In this document: positions 9,197-9,257 of the stretch, piece after piece
Numbering within the stretch: position 1 is the stretch's first letter
Layout of the letters: every line of letters starts with the position of its first letter
Origin: Actinomycetota bacterium
GTDB taxonomy: Bacteria > Actinomycetota > Thermoleophilia > Gaiellales > Gaiellaceae
Length of the DNA stretch: 9,257 bases
Assembly (NCBI GenBank): GCA_016870235.1
Contig: VGCB01000064.1
Span: 1-9,257 of the forward strand
Direction of reading: 5' to 3'
Notes under the pieces: generated by a model
Database searches by the model: none
Seen by the model: only the letters and a program-made list of their open reading frames with translations
Told to the model about the DNA's origin: nothing
Program-made: the position numbers and the translations under genes

Positions 9197-9257
9197 AGGC
9201 GGCCACCCACCTCTGCCTCCCTAAACGGCTTTACGCCAGCGACCAAACACCAGTCCG
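9197..9257. other. Unassigned tail
   Basis: The last 61 bases are outside the repeat unit and somewhat richer in A and T from about 9220 (CTAAACGGCTTTACG). No stem, promoter or coding signature is clear. One minus-strand frame is open from the window edge and could be the end of a gene outside, but it is too short to judge. Confidence 0.3.

Noticed and set aside
8937..9206. Small minus-strand open frame in the repeat region
   Set aside because: It runs through both arms of the palindromic repeats, and its Cys/Arg-rich translation repeats itself because the DNA does. No start signal or family resemblance was seen.

Overview
This is a very GC-rich bacterial window with six genes. It is probably from an actinobacterium, perhaps a deep-branching lineage such as Thermoleophilia. 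That placement is an inference. It rests on the near-consensus actinobacterial/Gram-positive LexA box in front of uvrA, TANNNT-type -10 elements placed so that transcripts would be leaderless, a DUF2520 gene overlapping panC, and the base composition. No rRNA or other phylogenetic marker is present.

Positions 1-2187 (+ strand) hold a tightly packed pantothenate operon: the 3' part of a DUF2520/Rossmann-like dehydrogenase gene, then panC, then panB. Each start codon overlaps the preceding stop codon by 4 bp, so translation is probably coupled. PanB makes ketopantoate. PanC joins pantoate to beta-alanine. The DUF2520 protein is a candidate for the missing ketopantoate-reductase step or a related redox step. 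Positions 2188-2265 form a short convergent gap with a strong palindrome.

Positions 2266-8663 (- strand), read in transcription order from right to left, hold three genes. The first is uvrA, complete and canonical, with an SOS box and a probable leaderless promoter. The second is a large membrane-anchored GAF-GGDEF-EAL protein for cyclic-di-GMP turnover, with both catalytic domains and the allosteric I-site intact by motif. The third is a small Yip1-like polytopic membrane protein. The first two gaps (152 and 123 bp) are long enough for separate promoters, so this need not be one operon.

Positions 8664-9257 are noncoding as far as I can see. After the uvrA control region comes a pair of direct repeats of about 180 bp. 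Each repeat contains a short TGAA-loop palindrome, a 7-bp GGGAACC/GGTTCCC hairpin and a long GC-rich hairpin (17-21 bp stem, 17-nt loop). The long stems of the two copies differ by a compensatory base-pair change. The same TGAA-loop palindrome also lies between panB and the Yip1-like gene, so it is a dispersed family. This composite palindromic repeat is the most unusual thing in the window. The genes themselves are ordinary housekeeping and signalling genes.
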